Positions 12,037 to 20,888 of a stretch of DNA of 64,000 nucleotides are shown in pieces (position 1 is the first letter of the stretch; each line of letters begins with the position of its first letter). The position numbers and the translations under genes are program-made. Origin of the DNA: Mycobacterium basiliense (lineage in GTDB: Bacteria; Actinomycetota; Actinomycetes; Mycobacteriales; Mycobacteriaceae); contig NZ_LR130759.1 in assembly GCF_900292015.1 (NCBI RefSeq), forward strand, positions 4,402,001-4,466,000. Reading direction: 5' to 3'. Under the pieces are notes generated by a model. The model ran no database searches, had not been told where the DNA came from, and worked only from the letters and a program-made list of their open reading frames with translations.

Positions 12037-12825
12037 TTACTTGCCGTACCTGCGATGCCGCATGCTGTAGTCGCGCAAGGCGCGCAGAAAGTCGACCCGG
12101 CGAAACGCCGGCCAGTGCGCCTCGGTGAACCACATCTCCGAATACGCGCTCTGCCACAGCAAAAACCCGGACAGCCGCTGCTCTCCCGATGTGCGAATCA
12201 CCAGGTCCGGATCGGGTTGTCCGGAGGTGTAAAGGTTCTCGGAAATGCCCTCGACGGTCACCGCTTCGACCAGCTCTTCAGCGGTCGCACCGTTGGCGAG
12301 CCCCTTGCTCAACAACGCCCGCACCGCATCAACGATCTCGCGGCGGCCGCCATAACCGACCGCAAGGTTGACGTGAAACGAGGCGCTCTGCGGCGTGGAC
12401 TCCACTGCCTCGCGCAACCGCCGAGCCGGTTGTTCGCCAAGCAGCTCCAAATCGCCCACGGTGCGCACACTCCAGCAATTGGCCGGTGCGCAGATCTCCT
12501 CGACAACGTCGGTGATGATCTCGATCAGCGCGCTGAGTTCTTCGGGATCTCGCTGCAAGTTCTCGGTGGAGAGCAAGTAGACGGTGGTCATCTCGATGCC
12601 GGTCTCCTGGCACCAGCGCAACATCTCGGCGATCTTGGCTGCGCCCATCCGGTAGCCGTAGCTGACGTCGTCGTAGCCCGCGTCGCGGGCCCACCGCCGG
12701 TTGCCATCGCACAGCACCGCGATGTGCCGTGGGAGTTCAGATTTCGTTGCGGCCAAACCCTGGCGCAACCGCAGCTCGTAGATTCGGTACAACGGTTCTT
12801 TGAGGCGCGGCGGGATGATCTCCAC
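12037..12825 (-). CDS. Short-chain Z-isoprenyl diphosphate synthase (Rv1086-like)
   Basis: The 262-residue protein belongs to the undecaprenyl diphosphate synthase superfamily and matches Rv1086, which makes E,Z-farnesyl diphosphate as the first step toward decaprenyl phosphate for arabinogalactan and LAM. The catalytic motif CDGNRRWA with its Asp lies near residue 40, and the C-terminal signature DLVIRTSGEQRLSGFLLWQ is intact. The GTG at VEIIPPRLKE gives the family length; an alternative start ten codons earlier adds a hydrophobic stretch. It diverges from the hemolysin III gene. Confidence 0.92.
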   Translation of the reverse strand: MEIIPPRLKEPLYRIYELRLRQGLAATKSELPRHIAVLCDGNRRWARDAGYDDVSYGYRMGAAKIAEMLRWCQETGIEMTTVYLLSTENLQRDPEELSALIEIITDVVEEICAPANCWSVRTVGDLELLGEQPARRLREAVESTPQSASFHVNLAVGYGGRREIVDAVRALLSKGLANGATAEELVEAVTVEGISENLYTSGQPDPDLVIRTSGEQRLSGFLLWQSAYSEMWFTEAHWPAFRRVDFLRALRDYSMRHRRYGK

Positions 12826-12995
12826 GAAGATCCAGACTACTGTGACCGCCGCCAAATTCCGGCCGTGATTCCGGCCAATATCACGACAAGTCGAAAGGCC
12901 CTCCGACCCCCGAGCCGACTACTGTGATCGGGGATAATGTGGGCACCGGAATGAGGGCAAAGGCACGATGGGAAAGCCAGACGGGGAAGGGTGAA

Positions 12996-13736
12996 ATGAG
13001 CAGCCAGACCAGCGCAGCCCCCACCGCAGAACCCGAACCACACGGGCTTTCGCCGTCCAACGCGGCCCACCAGATCGTCGAGGGCGTTGCGCGCGCCCTG
13101 ACCAAGCCGCGTTTCCGAGGCTGGATCCATGTCTATGCGGCGGGCACCGCCGTGCTCGCCGGCGCATCGCTGGTCGCGGTTTCGTGGGCCGTGGGTTCTA
13201 CCGAAGCCGGGCTGGCGACGTTGGCCTACATCACCGCCACCGTGGTGATGTTCACTGTCAGTGCCACCTATCACCGTGTCAACTGGGAATCCGCGACCGC
13301 CCACAAATGGATGAAGCGGGCCGACCATTCGATGATCTTCGTGTTCATCGCCGGTAGCTACACCCCCTTTGCACTGCTGGCGCTGCCCGGTCACGACGGG
13401 CGGGTGGTCTTGTCGATCGTGTGGGGCGGTGCGGTCGCCGGAATCCTTCTCAAGATGTGCTGGCCGACGGCGCCGCGCTGGGTCGGCGTGCCGCTATATC
13501 TCCTGCTGGGTTGGGTGGCGGTCTGGTACACGGCGACGATTCTGCACAACGCCGGAGTTGCTGCGCTGGTGCTGCTGTTTGTCGGCGGCGCCCTGTACAG
13601 CATCGGCGGCATTCTCTACGCATTCCGTTGGCCCGACCCGTGGCCGTCGACGTTCGGCTACCACGAGTTCTTCCACGCCTGCACCGCGGTCGCGGCGATC
13701 TGTCACTACATCGCGATGTGGTTCGTGGTGTTCTAA
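12996..13736 (+). CDS. Hemolysin III / PAQR family membrane protein
   Basis: The 246-residue product (Rv1085c-like) is a seven-span membrane protein of the HlyIII/AdipoR-type family. Conserved metal-site residues can be seen in SATYHRVNW, the segment [15 protein letters not shown] and the C-terminal [18 protein letters not shown]. Related proteins act as zinc-dependent membrane amidohydrolases or modulators of membrane lipid; the activity in mycobacteria is not established. The chosen ATG ([11 protein letters not shown]) follows a purine-rich stretch; a start 72 nt upstream is possible. Confidence 0.85.
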   Translation: MSSQTSAAPTAEPEPHGLSPSNAAHQIVEGVARALTKPRFRGWIHVYAAGTAVLAGASLVAVSWAVGSTEAGLATLAYITATVVMFTVSATYHRVNWESATAHKWMKRADHSMIFVFIAGSYTPFALLALPGHDGRVVLSIVWGGAVAGILLKMCWPTAPRWVGVPLYLLLGWVAVWYTATILHNAGVAALVLLFVGGALYSIGGILYAFRWPDPWPSTFGYHEFFHACTAVAAICHYIAMWFVVF

Positions 13737-13758
13737 GCCGCTTACGGCGACCGACGAC

Positions 13759-14142
13759 TCACAGGTGCGTCACGTCGGCCGCCGACCAGTAAGCCTTCAT
13801 CGCACTGACCTTGCCGGCGTCGTCGAACACCATCACCTCGATGGGCTCCACCCGCATTTTGTTCGTGCCGGCGGTGACGGTAAGCCGGAACTGAAACGCG
13901 GCCTCGTTGCCGGAAACCCGTAGCGAAACCAGCTCACATTCCCGCTCGAGACCGGCAATCGCCGAGTAGAAACCTCGGATCGCCTGCGTACCGATATGTA
14001 CCTCGCCGCCGACCGGATCTTCCAGGGTGGCATCGTCAGCATAGAAACCGACCAGATCCTCCACGTCGCCATCATTGAGCATCGCGATGTAGCGGTTAAC
14101 CGTGTCAGCGTTCGTTTGAGCTCTCTCCGCGGCATTGCGCAT
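13759..14142 (-). CDS. SnoaL/ketosteroid isomerase-like (NTF2-fold) protein
   Basis: The 127-residue protein has the cone-shaped NTF2-like pattern of steroid delta-isomerases: the N-terminal helix TVNRYIAMLNDGDVEDLVGFYADDATLEDPVG and a C-terminal strand ending in KAYWSAADV. The Tyr in VNRY, Asp pairs in YADDATLEDP and a Trp near the end fit the ketosteroid isomerase active-site region. The substrate is unknown. A GTG three codons upstream (14151) could be the start; either start is only 5-14 nt past the stop of the DUF255 gene, so translation is probably coupled. It is the last gene of the mca operon. Confidence 0.8.
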   Translation of the reverse strand: MRNAAERAQTNADTVNRYIAMLNDGDVEDLVGFYADDATLEDPVGGEVHIGTQAIRGFYSAIAGLERECELVSLRVSGNEAAFQFRLTVTAGTNKMRVEPIEVMVFDDAGKVSAMKAYWSAADVTHL

Positions 14143-14155
14143 GTCACGCACGCTA

Positions 14156-16168
14156 CTACCCGGGCACCCCGAAAGCTTCGGCCAGCGCTGCCGACCCGGT
14201 GACCGGCAAGTCGCAGACCCGTCCACGGCACACATACGCCGCATCGGCCCCGGCCACCCGATCCCGGCCGACCAGCAACGACGACGAGTCCGCGTGGCCA
14301 CCAACGACGATCGCACCGCCGGGGGCCAGCCGACGCGCGTCGGCCAGGAGTGCAGACTGCGGGTCGGCGCACGCGACCGCAACCTGCAGCGGTCCGCGAA
14401 CGGCGGATTCGGCCACGGACAACCAGTGACCGGCCGACCGTGGGGCGCGGGCCAGCAGCACCGAATGTTGGCGCAGCGTCTCCTCGGCCGCCCGCAGATA
14501 CCGCTCGGCACGGCCGTCGTCTACCAGGTGCGCCGCGGTCAGCAGTGCCTCCGCGATCGACGACGCCCCGGACGGCGTTGCGCCATCCAAGGGGTCGGCG
14601 GGCCGAAGCATCAGCCGCTCGGCGTCATCGGCGGTGTCAAACCAGCGACCGGGCCGCTGGGTATCGGCGAAGTGCGCCAGCGCGCTATCGAGCAAGCCGC
14701 AAGCCGCGGTCAGCCAGGTCGCATCCAAAGTCAGCTGATACAACGCCAACAGCCCGGTAGCCAACATCGCATGATCCTCCAGGACGGCGGCGCTGGCGCC
14801 AACCACCCCACCCAAGCTGGCACGGCGCAACCGGCCGTCAACGAGATGCACATCCAGCAGCGCGGTGGCGCATCGCAGGGCGGCCCGGGCCAGCTCGGGT
14901 TGTTGCAAAGCCACACTGGCCTCGGCCAGCGCAGTAATCGCCAACCCATTCCAGGACGTCACCACCTTGTCATCACGTCCCGGCTGGGCACGGTCGCCCC
15001 GGGCTGCCGACAAAGCACCCCTGATGCGTTCCAACCGTTCGGGGTCGTCCGGATCGGCCGGCAACTGCAGCACCGAGGCCCCATCTTCAAAAGTGCCGGA
15101 CTGGGTGACCTCGAAAGCTGCTGCCGCCCAACGGCCGTCGTCACCGCCCAGCGCAGTGGTCAACTGCTCCGGGGTCCAGACATAGGTGGACCCCTCACGG
15201 CCATCGGCGTCGGCATCGAGTGACGACGTGAACGTGTCTCCATCTGCCAGGTCGTTGAGCAGAAACCGCGCGGTCTGCGCGGCGACCCGTCGAGCCAGCG
15301 GATTTCCGGTCCGCCGCGCCCAGTGCGCATACACGCGCAGCAGCAGCGCATTGTCGTACAGCATTTTCTCGAAATGCGGTACCACCCAGCCATTATCGAC
15401 GCTGTATCGCGCGAAGCCGCCGGCGAGTTGGTCGTAGATACCGCCGCGGGCCATCGCGCTGCCGGTGCGCGAAACCGCCTCCAGCGCCGCCACCGAACCG
15501 GTGCGCTCGTAGTGCCGCAACAGCGCCTCGAGCAACGCCGACGGCGGAAACTTGGGTGCATTGCCCCAGCCTCCATGGGCCATGTCCTGCTCGCCCAACA
15601 CAACCGCGACGGCATGGTCGCACAGCTCGGTCACCACGTCGGGACCGCCGCCGGGCAGTCCCGATGCCATCGAGCGCAACTCGCCGGCGATGTGGCCCGA
15701 GGCGTCCTCGACCTCGCCGCGGCGCTGCCGCCAAGTCTCGGTGATGGCCGAAAGTAGTTGCAGAAAATCGGCTTTCGGATAGTAGGTGCCGCAGAAGAAT
15801 GGTCGCCCGTCGGGAGTCAAAAAACATGTCATCGGCCAGCCACCCTGTCCGGTAAGTGCGACCGTTGCGTTCATATAGACCGCGTCGATATCGGGCCGTT
15901 CCTCGCGATCCACCTTGATGTTGACGAAGCCGTCGTTCATCACGGCGGCCACCTGTTCGTCCTCGAACGATTCGTGGGCCATGACGTGGCACCAGTGACA
16001 CGCGGCGTAGCCAACGGAGAGCAGGATCGGCACGTCGCGCGCGGCGGCGTCGGCCAGCGCCTGCGGCGTCCATTGCTGCCAGTGCACCGGGTTGTCGGCG
16101 TGCTGGCGCAGGTAGGGACTCGTGGCCCCGGAGAGGGTATTGCTTCCCGACCAATCAGCCGGAGTCAT
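14156..16168 (-). CDS. DUF255 thioredoxin-domain protein (Rv1084-like)
   Basis: This 670-residue protein matches Rv1084. It has an N-terminal thioredoxin-like DUF255 domain (about 1-165) with the redox motif C57-H-W-C60, followed by an (alpha/alpha)6-barrel region similar to N-acylglucosamine 2-epimerases. The opening signature NTLSGATSPYLRQHADNPVHW is typical of the YyaL/spermatogenesis-associated protein 20 family, whose biochemical role is unclear. The ATG at [10 protein letters not shown] is preferred over a start 69 nt upstream. Its start overlaps the end of the upstream small membrane protein gene by 14 nt. Confidence 0.9.
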   Translation of the reverse strand: MTPADWSGSNTLSGATSPYLRQHADNPVHWQQWTPQALADAAARDVPILLSVGYAACHWCHVMAHESFEDEQVAAVMNDGFVNIKVDREERPDIDAVYMNATVALTGQGGWPMTCFLTPDGRPFFCGTYYPKADFLQLLSAITETWRQRRGEVEDASGHIAGELRSMASGLPGGGPDVVTELCDHAVAVVLGEQDMAHGGWGNAPKFPPSALLEALLRHYERTGSVAALEAVSRTGSAMARGGIYDQLAGGFARYSVDNGWVVPHFEKMLYDNALLLRVYAHWARRTGNPLARRVAAQTARFLLNDLADGDTFTSSLDADADGREGSTYVWTPEQLTTALGGDDGRWAAAAFEVTQSGTFEDGASVLQLPADPDDPERLERIRGALSAARGDRAQPGRDDKVVTSWNGLAITALAEASVALQQPELARAALRCATALLDVHLVDGRLRRASLGGVVGASAAVLEDHAMLATGLLALYQLTLDATWLTAACGLLDSALAHFADTQRPGRWFDTADDAERLMLRPADPLDGATPSGASSIAEALLTAAHLVDDGRAERYLRAAEETLRQHSVLLARAPRSAGHWLSVAESAVRGPLQVAVACADPQSALLADARRLAPGGAIVVGGHADSSSLLVGRDRVAGADAAYVCRGRVCDLPVTGSAALAEAFGVPG

Positions 16169-16454
16169 CGGCGGGCCCGGGTGGTCGAGCAGATCCGCTG
16201 TCCTCTGCGCCGGACGGGTCGTCGATGTCAACCGCATCCGTGCCCTCGTCGGCCGCCTGATCCGGCTCGGGGTGCTGCCGGTCGAACGACTCGGGGACCT
16301 TCTTGAGTTGCCGGTTCATCGATCGCACCAGGAACAGCGTGGCGACCACCAGCAGCACCACCACCAGTAGCCCCAGCGGACTGGCCTTGCCGAAATCGGG
16401 TCCGGTGTGGCGGGGCGCGTCGTCTGCAATCACGGTGAGTAGAAAGTGGTTCAT
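16155..16454 (-). CDS. Small single-span membrane protein (Rv1083-like)
   Basis: The 99-residue protein has one membrane helix (about residues 27-44, [17 protein letters not shown]), a basic juxtamembrane segment and an acidic, Pro/Asp/Ser-rich cytoplasmic tail. Its ATG overlaps the mca stop by 4 nt, and its own end overlaps the DUF255 gene, so it is embedded in the mca operon. Function is unknown; conservation of this gene order across mycobacteria suggests a role tied to mycothiol or redox metabolism. Confidence 0.85.
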   Translation of the reverse strand: MNHFLLTVIADDAPRHTGPDFGKASPLGLLVVVLLVVATLFLVRSMNRQLKKVPESFDRQHPEPDQAADEGTDAVDIDDPSGAEDSGSARPPGPADDSG

Positions 16455-17323
16455 TGGTCCGATTCGATCCCTGCAAAAAGTTCGGTCTCCGGCAGACGGA
16501 TGGGGACACGCGAGCGCGCCAACTCAAACTCCTCGGTCGGCCACAACTCCCGCTGCCAGGACAGCGGAGCGGCGAAAAACTCGGCATTCGGGTCGATCTG
16601 GGTGGCGTGGGCGCGCAGCGCATCGTCCCGCTGAGCAAAATACGCCGCGCACTCCACACGCGTGGTCACCCGGTTGGCAAAAGGGTCGTGGTCGGGATGC
16701 CAATGTTCGAGCCATTTCCCGAATGGGCCTTCCTGGCCGCGCTTGATGAACTCCTCCTGCAGGATCCTCATGCGTTCCCGCAGGAAACCATGAATGTAGT
16801 AAAGCTTGGACACCGTCCACGGCTCGCCGGCATCCGGGAATCGGTGGAAATCGGCGGCCGCCTCGTAGGCGCCGACCGAAACCTGGTGGCAGCGAATGTG
16901 GTCGGGATGCGGATAGCCGCCGTTCTCGTCGTAGGTGGTCATCACGTGCGGCCGGAATTCGCGAACCACCCGCACCAAAGCCTCGATGGACTGTTCCAGC
17001 GGCACCAGCGCAAAACATCCCTCCGGCAGCGGCGGCGGTGGATCGCCCTTGGGCAATCCGGAGTCGACGAAGCCCAACCACGAGTGCTCGACGCCGAGGA
17101 TCTCCGCGGCCTTGGCCATCTCGTCACGACGAATTTCGGAGATGTGTCCATGCACGTCGGGCAAGTCCATCGCCGGATTGAGAATCTCGCCCCGCTCGCC
17201 GCCAGTCAGCGTCACCACCAGCACTCGATGGCCCTCGTCGGCGTAGCGGGCCAGGGTGGCGGCCCCCTTGCTCGATTCGTCATCGGGATGGGCATGCACA
17301 GCCATCAACCGCAGTTCGCTCAC
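16451..17323 (-). CDS. mca: Mycothiol S-conjugate amidase
   Basis: The 290-residue enzyme (Rv1082) hydrolyses mycothiol S-conjugates to release a mercapturic acid for export and GlcN-inositol for recycling. It belongs to the LmbE/MshB zinc hydrolase family. The zinc motif AHPDDES is at residues 11-17 (ligands H12 and D15), with the third ligand in the HPDH segment at 138-141. Length and ends fit the family. It is the first gene of a four-gene leftward operon and diverges from the DUF4307 gene. Confidence 0.95.
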   Translation of the reverse strand: MSELRLMAVHAHPDDESSKGAATLARYADEGHRVLVVTLTGGERGEILNPAMDLPDVHGHISEIRRDEMAKAAEILGVEHSWLGFVDSGLPKGDPPPPLPEGCFALVPLEQSIEALVRVVREFRPHVMTTYDENGGYPHPDHIRCHQVSVGAYEAAADFHRFPDAGEPWTVSKLYYIHGFLRERMRILQEEFIKRGQEGPFGKWLEHWHPDHDPFANRVTTRVECAAYFAQRDDALRAHATQIDPNAEFFAAPLSWQRELWPTEEFELARSRVPIRLPETELFAGIESDQ

Positions 17324-17480
17324 GTGCCCCTTTTCCCTCTGCCCGTCGGTCGGTCGTCCCGCTGGTCAACCCCTCGAGCGTATAAGCGACCCTATAATTC
17401 CAGTTCTCGATCGTTCCATCCTGGCGACCGGCAGCTGGCTCCGGCCAACTGGCAACCCACCCATTGATCACGTATAAGGC

Positions 17481-17915
17481 ATGAACTCAGCACCCTATTC
17501 GCGTCCCGAAACTCGCTACGGGCGAGACCGACTGTCGAGTCGATCGCGGCGCCGCATCGGCATCACCCTGGCGGTGGTGGTCGTCGTGGGCGGCATCGCA
17601 GTGGCCGTCATCGGCTACCAACGAATCGGAACCAGCACCGTTAGCGGCTCGCTGGCCGGGTATCGGGTTATCGACGATGAGACGGCGTCGGTGACCATCA
17701 CCGTGACTCGGGCAGACCCGTCGCAGCCGGTGGATTGCATCGTGCGGGTGCGGGCCCGCGACGGCAGCGAGACCGGCCGCCGCGAGGTACTGGTGCCGCC
17801 TTCGGACCAGGCCACCGTGCAGATGACGACAACTCTGAAATCGAGTAAGCCGCCGTTGATGGCCGATATCTACGGCTGCGGCACCGATGTGCCCGGTTAC
17901 CTGCGCGCGCCCTGA
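17481..17915 (+). CDS. DUF4307 single-span membrane protein (Rv1081c-like)
   Basis: The 144-residue protein has a short basic cytoplasmic N-terminus, one membrane span (about residues 31-49, IGITLAVVVVVGGIAVAVIG) and an extracytoplasmic beta-rich domain of about 90 residues that contains Cys near its centre and end. This is the DUF4307 family, conserved in Actinobacteria next to mca; function is unknown. The ATG at 17481 is the only sensible start and is divergent from mca. Confidence 0.9.
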   Translation: MNSAPYSRPETRYGRDRLSSRSRRRIGITLAVVVVVGGIAVAVIGYQRIGTSTVSGSLAGYRVIDDETASVTITVTRADPSQPVDCIVRVRARDGSETGRREVLVPPSDQATVQMTTTLKSSKPPLMADIYGCGTDVPGYLRAP

Positions 17916-17985
17916 CCGCGCAACAAACCCCGAACTGCGCAGATGTCGTCATCGACCGTTAGCGCAGTGGTAACATTGGCGGATG

Positions 17986-18007
17986 CACGGTCCTGACCGG
18001 GACCGTG
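17986..18007 (+). terminator. Hairpin between DUF4307 gene and greA
   Basis: A perfect 8-bp stem (CACGGTCC at 17986-17993 with GGACCGTG at 18000-18007) encloses a 6-nt loop. There is no U-tract. It lies 70 bp after the stop codon and 126 bp before greA, so it could end the upstream transcript or structure the greA leader. Confidence 0.45.
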
Positions 18008-18132
18008 TATTGCTGCATTAATGGCCGTAAGCAGAATCGGAGATGCAGCACCCGGGGGTGGGGAGCCGCATACGCGGCGGGATCAGGAACTTGCGCGAAT
18101 ACGCCGCAAGACTACACAAGGAGCGCGACGAG

Positions 18133-18627
18133 ATGACGGAAACTCAGGTGACCTGGTTGACCCAGGAGTCACATGACCGACTCAAGGCCGAGCTCGATCA
18201 TTTGATTGCTAACCGTCCAGTCATCGCCGCAGAAATCAACGACCGCCGCGAAGAAGGCGACCTGCGTGAGAACGGCGGGTACCACGCCGCCCGCGAGGAG
18301 CAGGGCCAACAGGAGGCCCGCATCCGCCAGCTGCAGGATCTGCTCAACAACGCCAAGGTCGGTGAAGCGCCCAAGCAGTCCGGTGTGGCCCTGCCCGGCT
18401 CCGTGGTGAAGGTCTACTACAACGGTGACAAGTCCGACGCCGAGACGTTCCTCATCGCTACCCGCCAGGAGGGCGTCAACGACGGCAAGCTCGAGGTGTA
18501 CTCGCCGAATTCGCCCCTCGGCGGTGCCCTGATCGACGCGAAGGTCGGTGAGACTCGCAGCTACAAGGTCCCCAACGGCAGCACCGTCGAGGTCACGCTG
18601 GTCAGTGCGGAGCCGTATCACTCTTGA
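18133..18627 (+). CDS. greA: Transcription elongation factor GreA
   Basis: The 164-residue product is GreA (Rv1080c), which stimulates RNA cleavage in backtracked RNA polymerase. The N-terminal coiled coil (residues 8-78) carries the acidic tip in [17 protein letters not shown], and the C-terminal FKBP-like domain ends with [23 protein letters not shown] lies 9 nt before the ATG (MTETQVTWL); the frame extends 90 nt further upstream without family support. Confidence 0.96.
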   Translation: MTETQVTWLTQESHDRLKAELDHLIANRPVIAAEINDRREEGDLRENGGYHAAREEQGQQEARIRQLQDLLNNAKVGEAPKQSGVALPGSVVKVYYNGDKSDAETFLIATRQEGVNDGKLEVYSPNSPLGGALIDAKVGETRSYKVPNGSTVEVTLVSAEPYHS

Positions 18628-18633
18628 TGGCGC

Positions 18634-18654
18634 CGGATGCGCGTAGCGCATCCG
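18634..18654. terminator. Hairpin between convergent greA and metB
   Basis: A 9-bp perfect stem (CGGATGCGC at 18634-18642 and GCGCATCCG at 18646-18654) with a 3-nt loop lies 6 bp after greA and 7 bp before the metB stop. It is placed to act as a two-way terminator, although no U-tract follows on either strand. Confidence 0.55.
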
Positions 18655-18661
18655 CATGCAG

Positions 18662-19825
18662 CTAGTCCAGAGCCTGCTCGAGATCGGCGATGAGGTCGGC
18701 GACGTCTTCAATGCCGACCGATAGCCGCACCAGGTCGCCGGGAACCTCCAACTGCGATCCCGCCGTCGACGCGTGCGTCATGGCACTGGGGTGTTCGATC
18801 AGCGACTCCACCCCGCCCAGCGATTCGGCCAAAATGAAGACCGTTGTCTTGGCACACAGTTTCTCGGCGGCCGTCCGACCGGCACGCATCCGCACGGACA
18901 CCATGCCGCCGAAACCGCGCATCTGCCGCGCCGCGACCTCGTGTCCGGGGTGGCTGGGCAACCCCGGATACAGCACGTCGCTGACCGCTGGCTGCTCAGC
19001 AAGAAATTCCGCAATGGCAGAGGCATTTTCGCTGTGCCGCTGCATCCGCAGCACCAGTGTCTTCAGCCCGCGCATGGTCAGGTAGGCGTCGAACGGGCCG
19101 GGCACCGCTCCCGCCCCGTTCTGCAGAAATCCGAAGGCCTGGTCCAGCTCTTCATCGTTGGTGGCCAGGGCACCACCAACCACGTCGGAGTGGCCACCGA
19201 TGTACTTGGTGGTCGAGTGCAGCACCACGTCGGCACCCAGCGTCAACGGCTGCTGCAGCGCCGGGGACGCGAACGTGTTGTCCACCAACACCTTCGCCGA
19301 GCTATCCGCGCCCAGCTGGGCTATGCCCGCGATATCGGCGATGGACAGCAGTGGATTGGTCGGGGTTTCCACCCATAGCAATCGGGTCCGCGGTGTGATC
19401 GCGGCACGCACCGCGTCCAGATCGGCCAGTGCCACCGGCGTGTATTCGACGTTCCACTGAGTGAAGACCTTGTCGATCAAGCGGAACGTGCCGCCGTAGG
19501 CGTCGTCGGGGATCACCACATGGTCGCCGGGACGCAGCATGGCCCGCAGCGCACAGTCGGTGGCAGCCATACCGGAACTGAACGCCCGCCCAAACGCGGC
19601 CTCTTCGACGGCCGCCAGTGCAGCCTCCAACGCGGCCCGGGTCGGGTTGCCGGTGCGGGCATATTCATAGCCGCCGCGCAGGCCGCCGACGCCGTCTTGG
19701 GCGAACGTACTACTGGCGTAGATCGGAGCGTTGACGGCGCCGGTCGCCGGGTCCGGGCGATAACCGGCGTGGATTGCTCTAGTTGCCAGCCCGGCGAACC
19801 GGTCATGGCCCTCGCGGTCGTTCAT
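18662..19825 (-). CDS. metB: Cystathionine gamma-synthase / lyase family enzyme
   Basis: The 387-residue PLP enzyme matches MetB (Rv1079). It has the Cys/Met metabolism fold, with PLP lysine K207 in HSTTKYIGGHSD, the phosphate loop SSGMAATDCALRAML near 83-97 and the SLGGVESLIEHPSAMTHAS signature near the C-terminus. It makes cystathionine from an activated homoserine and cysteine, or cleaves it in the reverse route. The ATG at MNDREGHD gives the usual length; an upstream in-frame ATG adds 15 residues. It is the last gene of the leftward set lipU-cbs-pra-metB. Confidence 0.93.
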   Translation of the reverse strand: MNDREGHDRFAGLATRAIHAGYRPDPATGAVNAPIYASSTFAQDGVGGLRGGYEYARTGNPTRAALEAALAAVEEAAFGRAFSSGMAATDCALRAMLRPGDHVVIPDDAYGGTFRLIDKVFTQWNVEYTPVALADLDAVRAAITPRTRLLWVETPTNPLLSIADIAGIAQLGADSSAKVLVDNTFASPALQQPLTLGADVVLHSTTKYIGGHSDVVGGALATNDEELDQAFGFLQNGAGAVPGPFDAYLTMRGLKTLVLRMQRHSENASAIAEFLAEQPAVSDVLYPGLPSHPGHEVAARQMRGFGGMVSVRMRAGRTAAEKLCAKTTVFILAESLGGVESLIEHPSAMTHASTAGSQLEVPGDLVRLSVGIEDVADLIADLEQALD

Positions 19826-19926
19826 CGGTGCCCAGCCTAATCGCGAGCGCCACCCCGGCCGCAAATGCACAGCCAGGGTGGCGCTTTGCTAATCACTCAC
19901 TTACACAAGCAAGTTGCCTGCCCTGA

Positions 19927-20691
19927 TCACAGTGGAAGGCAAACCGTCGTCATGATCTTGTCGGCCAGTGTCTGCCGCTTGGCGTCCCACAGCGGGAACA
20001 GGAAACCGATGTAGCAGATGATCGCGTCTACGATGTGCGCGAGCTGGCGTACCACCGACATCCCGAAGCCCAACGGCTCGCCGGTCGCTTCGCTGACCAC
20101 CTTGAACTTCAGCACCGACTTGCCGATGCTCGAACCGGTGGTGCCCTGCCGGTACCCGTAGTCCCACACCAGGTAGGCCAGGCCGACCAGCGACATCAGC
20201 CATTGCGCCACTTGGCCGATCATTGAGGGCTGGGAAACGCAGTACTGCCCGATGTCGTATTGACTGATGTCGGTGACACACGACGACGTCGTGGTCACCA
20301 TCATGATCAGCCATCCGATGCCGGTGAGCAGGACGTAGGGAGCCCAGTCGATGAGGGCGGCCAGCACCCGGGTGATCCACGGTGTGTAGGACTCGGTCGG
20401 CAGCGCACGGACCGCCGGTCCGGGTGGCGGTGGCGCGTAGCCGCCGGCCGATGGCGGCGGAGGCGGCGGGTAGCCACCCTCGGGCGGCGGCGGAGGTGGG
20501 GGGTAGCCGCTGCCGCCCGGCGTGGGCCTCGGGGGCGGCGGGGGCGGCGGGGACAGGTATCCGCCCGCTCCGGGCGCCGACGGGGCGGGCGGTGTTTGGT
20601 ACCCACCCGAGGGAGGTTCAGACCCACCGGAAGGCCCTGGTGGCGGAGGCGGCGGGGGGTAGGACCCGCCGGGCGGCGGCTGATCGGTCAT
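19927..20691 (-). CDS. pra: Proline-rich antigen, RDD-domain membrane protein
   Basis: The 254-residue protein matches Pra (Rv1078), an antigen also studied in M. leprae. Residues 1-105 are Pro/Gly repeats (poly-Pro blocks separated by Gly-Gly-Tyr). The C-terminal RDD domain (about 110-254) has three or four membrane spans and the signature GSSIGKSVLKFKVVSE. GGAAGG lies 6 nt before the ATG of MTDQPPPGG, which excludes a TTG start two codons earlier. It sits between cbs and metB with gaps of 197 and 101 bp. Function is unknown. Confidence 0.92.
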   Translation of the reverse strand: MTDQPPPGGSYPPPPPPPGPSGGSEPPSGGYQTPPAPSAPGAGGYLSPPPPPPPRPTPGGSGYPPPPPPPEGGYPPPPPPSAGGYAPPPPGPAVRALPTESYTPWITRVLAALIDWAPYVLLTGIGWLIMMVTTTSSCVTDISQYDIGQYCVSQPSMIGQVAQWLMSLVGLAYLVWDYGYRQGTTGSSIGKSVLKFKVVSEATGEPLGFGMSVVRQLAHIVDAIICYIGFLFPLWDAKRQTLADKIMTTVCLPL

Positions 20692-20888
20692 GGACAACCT
20701 TCCACTCAGTATTAGCTGAACTAGGCGGCCCTACAGTACCTGAGGCCGTTGGGCTACGAAGGGTCTGGGCGAGAGCTGGGTCACAGTCGCCGTCGGTGCC
20801 GGCGCCGGCTCATCCGGACGGCTCCGGCGACGGTAGCTAGCAGGCAAAGCCGTCCGCGGTCGAACCCGGTTTGCCGGCCCGCGGAACG